This document shows, one piece after another, positions 61,794 to 64,000 of a DNA stretch of 64,000 nucleotides. Within the stretch, counting starts at the first letter, position 1, and the number at the start of each line of letters is the position of its first letter. Under the pieces are notes generated by a model, which saw only the letters and a program-made list of their open reading frames with translations, had not been told where the DNA came from and made no database searches. The DNA comes from Acidobacteriota bacterium (lineage in GTDB: Bacteria; Acidobacteriota; Terriglobia; Bryobacterales; Bryobacteraceae), in contig JAFDVZ010000015.1 in NCBI GenBank assembly GCA_018268715.1, positions 164,635 to 228,634 of the forward strand, given 5' to 3'. Position numbers and translations under genes: made by a program.

Positions 61794-63063
61794 TTGCCTG
61801 TTCATCGCCTGCGCGCCGGCGGCGGCCGCCCGTCGCCCGCGCTATGGCGGACGTCTGCGCATCGAAACCAGCGCCGTGGTGACCTCGCTCGACCCGGCCG
61901 TCGCCCAGCCCGGATCGTTCGATCTCGCCACAAAACGCCGCATCCTGGGCAGCGTGTTTGAAACATTGGTGCGCTTGGATGAGAAGGGCGAGCCGCAACC
62001 GTGGCTGGCCGCGTCCTGGACTCACGATCCCACCCGTCATCGTTGGCTGTTTGCGGCGCGGCCCGATGTAACCCTGCACAACGGCGCGAAGTGGGATCCC
62101 CCGGGCGGCGTCGTGGCGGTGGACGACCGGCGCCCCATCGAGGACATTCTGCGCGGCCTGGCCAACCCGCAGAACGCCATCGTCGTTCGAGGCCCGGACG
62201 GCGTGCTGCTTGGAACCGGTCCTTTCCGCATTGCCGAATGGCGGCCCGGCCAGGCGCTCCGGCTCGAGGCGAACGACTCCTACTGGGGCGGCCGTCCGTA
62301 CCTGGACGCCGTCGAGATCCGCATGGGCCGCGCCAAGCGCGATCAGTCCATCGATCTCGACGCCGGTCGGGCGGACGTTGTCGAAGTGGCCGCTTCCGAG
62401 GTGCGCCGCGTGCAACAGCGTGGCGGGCGGGTGGTCCTCTCGGCGCCCGTCGAGGTGCTGGCTCTGGTGCTCGACGCCGCGCCGCCCGGGCTGGAGCGCG
62501 CCCTCCTGCTGGCGGTCGATCGAGCGGCCATCTACAACGTCCTGCTCCAGCGCACGGGAGTTATCTCCGGCGCCCTTCTGCCGAACTGGCTCACCGGTTA
62601 CTCGTTCGTTTTTCCGGCTAACATGGACATCGCCCGCGCCCGGGAGTTAGCCGGGAAACAGGCGGTCACTTTCCAGTACGATCAGCAGGACCCGATGATT
62701 CGCTCCATTGCCGAGCGCGTCGCCTTGAATGCGGGCGAGGCCGGCGTCACGTTGCGGCCGGTGGCCGGCGGCCCCGCGGCCGTGCGGCTGGTCCATGCCC
62801 GTCTCTCCACCGCCGAACCAGGCCCCGCTCTGGTGGAAATCGCCGCGGCCTTCGACGGCCAGGCCCCGCGAGTGTCCTCCGCTGACCCGGCGCAGTTATA
62901 CGCGGCCGAAAGCGGAGTCATCGCCTCCCGCCGCATCATCCCTTTGTTTCACCTTCCGGCGGCGGTGCAAATCGGCGCGAACGTACGGGGATGGCCGTCG
63001 CGAAACGCGGGAATCGACCGCTGGCCGCTGGATGAAGCCTGGGTGGAGGACCGCGCCCGATGA
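61756..63063 (+). CDS. Extracellular solute-binding protein, family 5-like, shortened
   Basis: The 435-residue protein has a signal peptide (about 1-24) and SBP family 5 features: YGGRLRIETSAVVTSLDPA at the start, VFETLVRLDEKGEPQPWLAASW, and GTGPFRIAEWRPGQALRLEANDSYWGGRPYLDAVEI. It is shorter than the usual 500-540 residues and parts of the C-terminal lobe are reduced. No ABC permease or ATPase gene is next to it. Instead it is coupled by ATGA to a sensor kinase gene, so it may act as a periplasmic sensor rather than a transporter component. Confidence 0.85.
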   Translation: MRLTRSQFVAVSSCLFIACAPAAAARRPRYGGRLRIETSAVVTSLDPAVAQPGSFDLATKRRILGSVFETLVRLDEKGEPQPWLAASWTHDPTRHRWLFAARPDVTLHNGAKWDPPGGVVAVDDRRPIEDILRGLANPQNAIVVRGPDGVLLGTGPFRIAEWRPGQALRLEANDSYWGGRPYLDAVEIRMGRAKRDQSIDLDAGRADVVEVAASEVRRVQQRGGRVVLSAPVEVLALVLDAAPPGLERALLLAVDRAAIYNVLLQRTGVISGALLPNWLTGYSFVFPANMDIARARELAGKQAVTFQYDQQDPMIRSIAERVALNAGEAGVTLRPVAGGPAAVRLVHARLSTAEPGPALVEIAAAFDGQAPRVSSADPAQLYAAESGVIASRRIIPLFHLPAAVQIGANVRGWPSRNAGIDRWPLDEAWVEDRAR

Positions 63064-64000
63064 CGTTCCGCACCAAACTCCTGGTGGTGTCGTCATTGAC
63101 CGTGGCGGGCGCCATCGCCCTGGTCACCGGAGTCGTTTCCGTCGCCAGCCGGCGCGCGTTTGAGCGCGTGGACCAGGAGCGCCGCAGAGTTCTGCTCGAT
63201 CAGTTCGAGCGCGAGTTGGAAGCCCAGGGCCACGAGTTAGACACGAAGATCCAACGGGTGGCGGCCTCGCCCGAATTGCTGCGCATCGCCATCGAGGCCG
63301 AGCGGCGCGACGCCGATTTCTCGCCCTTCAACGACGACGCGCGTTTGCTGGCGGAAGCCCAGGCGCTCGATTTCCTCGACATCCTGCGGGCCGACGGCGT
63401 CATTATCTCGTCCGCCCACTATCCGGCTAAGTTCGGTTATAAGAATGACTGGTTGCTCTCTCCCGGCGACCCCGCGATGAGTAAGTCGTTCCTGACTCGC
63501 GTCGCCTTGCGCGAGGGCGCAGCCGTGGCGCTCGCATCCGAACGCGCCGTTAGCGCCGGCGAGAATCGCGTGTACGCCGGCGGAGGCAAACGCATCGACT
63601 CGGCCTTTCTGGCTGGCCTCGGCCTTGCGCCCGGAGTCAGGCCGTTGTTGTGGCTGCCCTCCGGCGAAGTGCTCGACGCCAAAGGCCCTGTCGGCGACGC
63701 CTGGAAACTCTCGCCGTTGATCGACCAGTTGAAGCGATCCGGAAAGGAGTGCTCGGCGGTGATCCGTTGGCAGGCGGACGCCGCCAGCGCGGAGTCGATC
63801 GTGGCTCTCCCGCTCGAACGCGGAGGCTCCCTGCTGGGCGCGCTGTTGGTGGCCACCAGCCTTCGCGAACAGATCGGCCTGGAACGCTCCATCCTGTGGA
63901 CCGGCGTCGCGGTGGCGGCCGGCGGCATCCTGCTCGGCGTCCTGTTGGGGTGGTGGACCACGGCGCGTGTCACGCGGCCCGTTGCGGAACTCGTATCGGG
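63060..64000 (+). CDS. Sensor protein with periplasmic domain and HAMP, truncated by window end
   Basis: ATG 63060 overlaps the stop of the solute-binding protein. The visible 313 codons encode an N-terminal membrane helix (TKLLVVSSLTVAGAIALVTGVVS), a periplasmic region of about 240 residues (ERVDQERRRVLLDQFERELEAQGHELD at its start) and a second helix (WTGVAVAAGGILLGVLLGWW). The beginning of a HAMP linker follows (TTARVTRPVAELVSG). This architecture is that of a histidine kinase or a related sensor; the catalytic part lies outside. The solute-binding protein is its likely ligand partner. Confidence 0.85.
   Translation, partial: MTFRTKLLVVSSLTVAGAIALVTGVVSVASRRAFERVDQERRRVLLDQFERELEAQGHELDTKIQRVAASPELLRIAIEAERRDADFSPFNDDARLLAEAQALDFLDILRADGVIISSAHYPAKFGYKNDWLLSPGDPAMSKSFLTRVALREGAAVALASERAVSAGENRVYAGGGKRIDSAFLAGLGLAPGVRPLLWLPSGEVLDAKGPVGDAWKLSPLIDQLKRSGKECSAVIRWQADAASAESIVALPLERGGSLLGALLVATSLREQIGLERSILWTGVAVAAGGILLGVLLGWWTTARVTRPVAELVS

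Overview
The window is a high-GC chromosomal stretch that reads as Acidobacteriota, most likely the Solibacter/Bryobacter group (Bryobacterales). The clues are an 810-residue acidobacterial duplicated orphan permease (ADOP), a second ADOP inside a giant fusion, three Oar-like TonB-dependent receptors with N-terminal carboxypeptidase-regulatory domains, DUF1080 and GH127 proteins, and a secreted protein ending in what looks like the Solibacter C-terminal domain (TIGR03437). No tRNA, rRNA, CRISPR array or complete prophage was found.

Layout. 1-260: two near-identical 16-codon reading frames in tandem, each with a strong ribosome binding site, closed by a terminator. 292-10,100: housekeeping and signalling genes (ADOP permease, DinB-like protein, NagX-like acyltransferase, CsgG-like protein with a Ser/Thr kinase, then rluB-scpB-scpA). 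10,200-11,800: kdsC and a secreted unknown. 11,800-28,530: a glycan-utilisation region with a sialidase, an uncharacterised toroid-like protein, three TonB receptors, an MFS transporter and a two-domain esterase. Inside it, between a TonB receptor and the MFS gene, lies an AhpD-like gene interrupted by an in-frame TGA exactly where the second redox Cys belongs, followed by a SECIS-like hairpin. This is very probably a selenoprotein. 28,575-29,193: a compact ORF-less group II intron directly behind a terminator. 29,218-34,517: an ABC exporter whose permease is an ABC-2-like/ADOP fusion.

34,667-42,714: energy and phosphate metabolism (two coupled PPK2 genes, a giant protein that may be a PPi-dependent PEP carboxykinase, a thiamine-binding protein, exonuclease III, thioredoxin, glycogen synthase). 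42,824-50,491: secreted carbohydrate-active proteins (DUF1080, GH127, a 1391-residue TIM-barrel protein). 50,632-53,373: an orphan phage-like terminase module split into ATPase and nuclease genes, divergent from an NALKHG-type protein across inverted repeats. 53,492-57,345: a promoter-driven pair encoding a two-HKD phospholipase-D-family protein and a subtilisin-like protease, neither with a signal peptide. 57,410-64,000: ThuA-like protein, beta-carbonic anhydrase, a probably frameshifted L,D-transpeptidase, and an SPFH / secreted unknown / solute-binding protein / sensor kinase operon running off the window.

Main leads: the UGA-containing AhpD-like gene, the repeated microprotein genes, the ORF-less intron, the PLD-protease pair, the split terminase and the split PPK2 pair. 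Function calls come from motifs recognised by eye; no database search was run.
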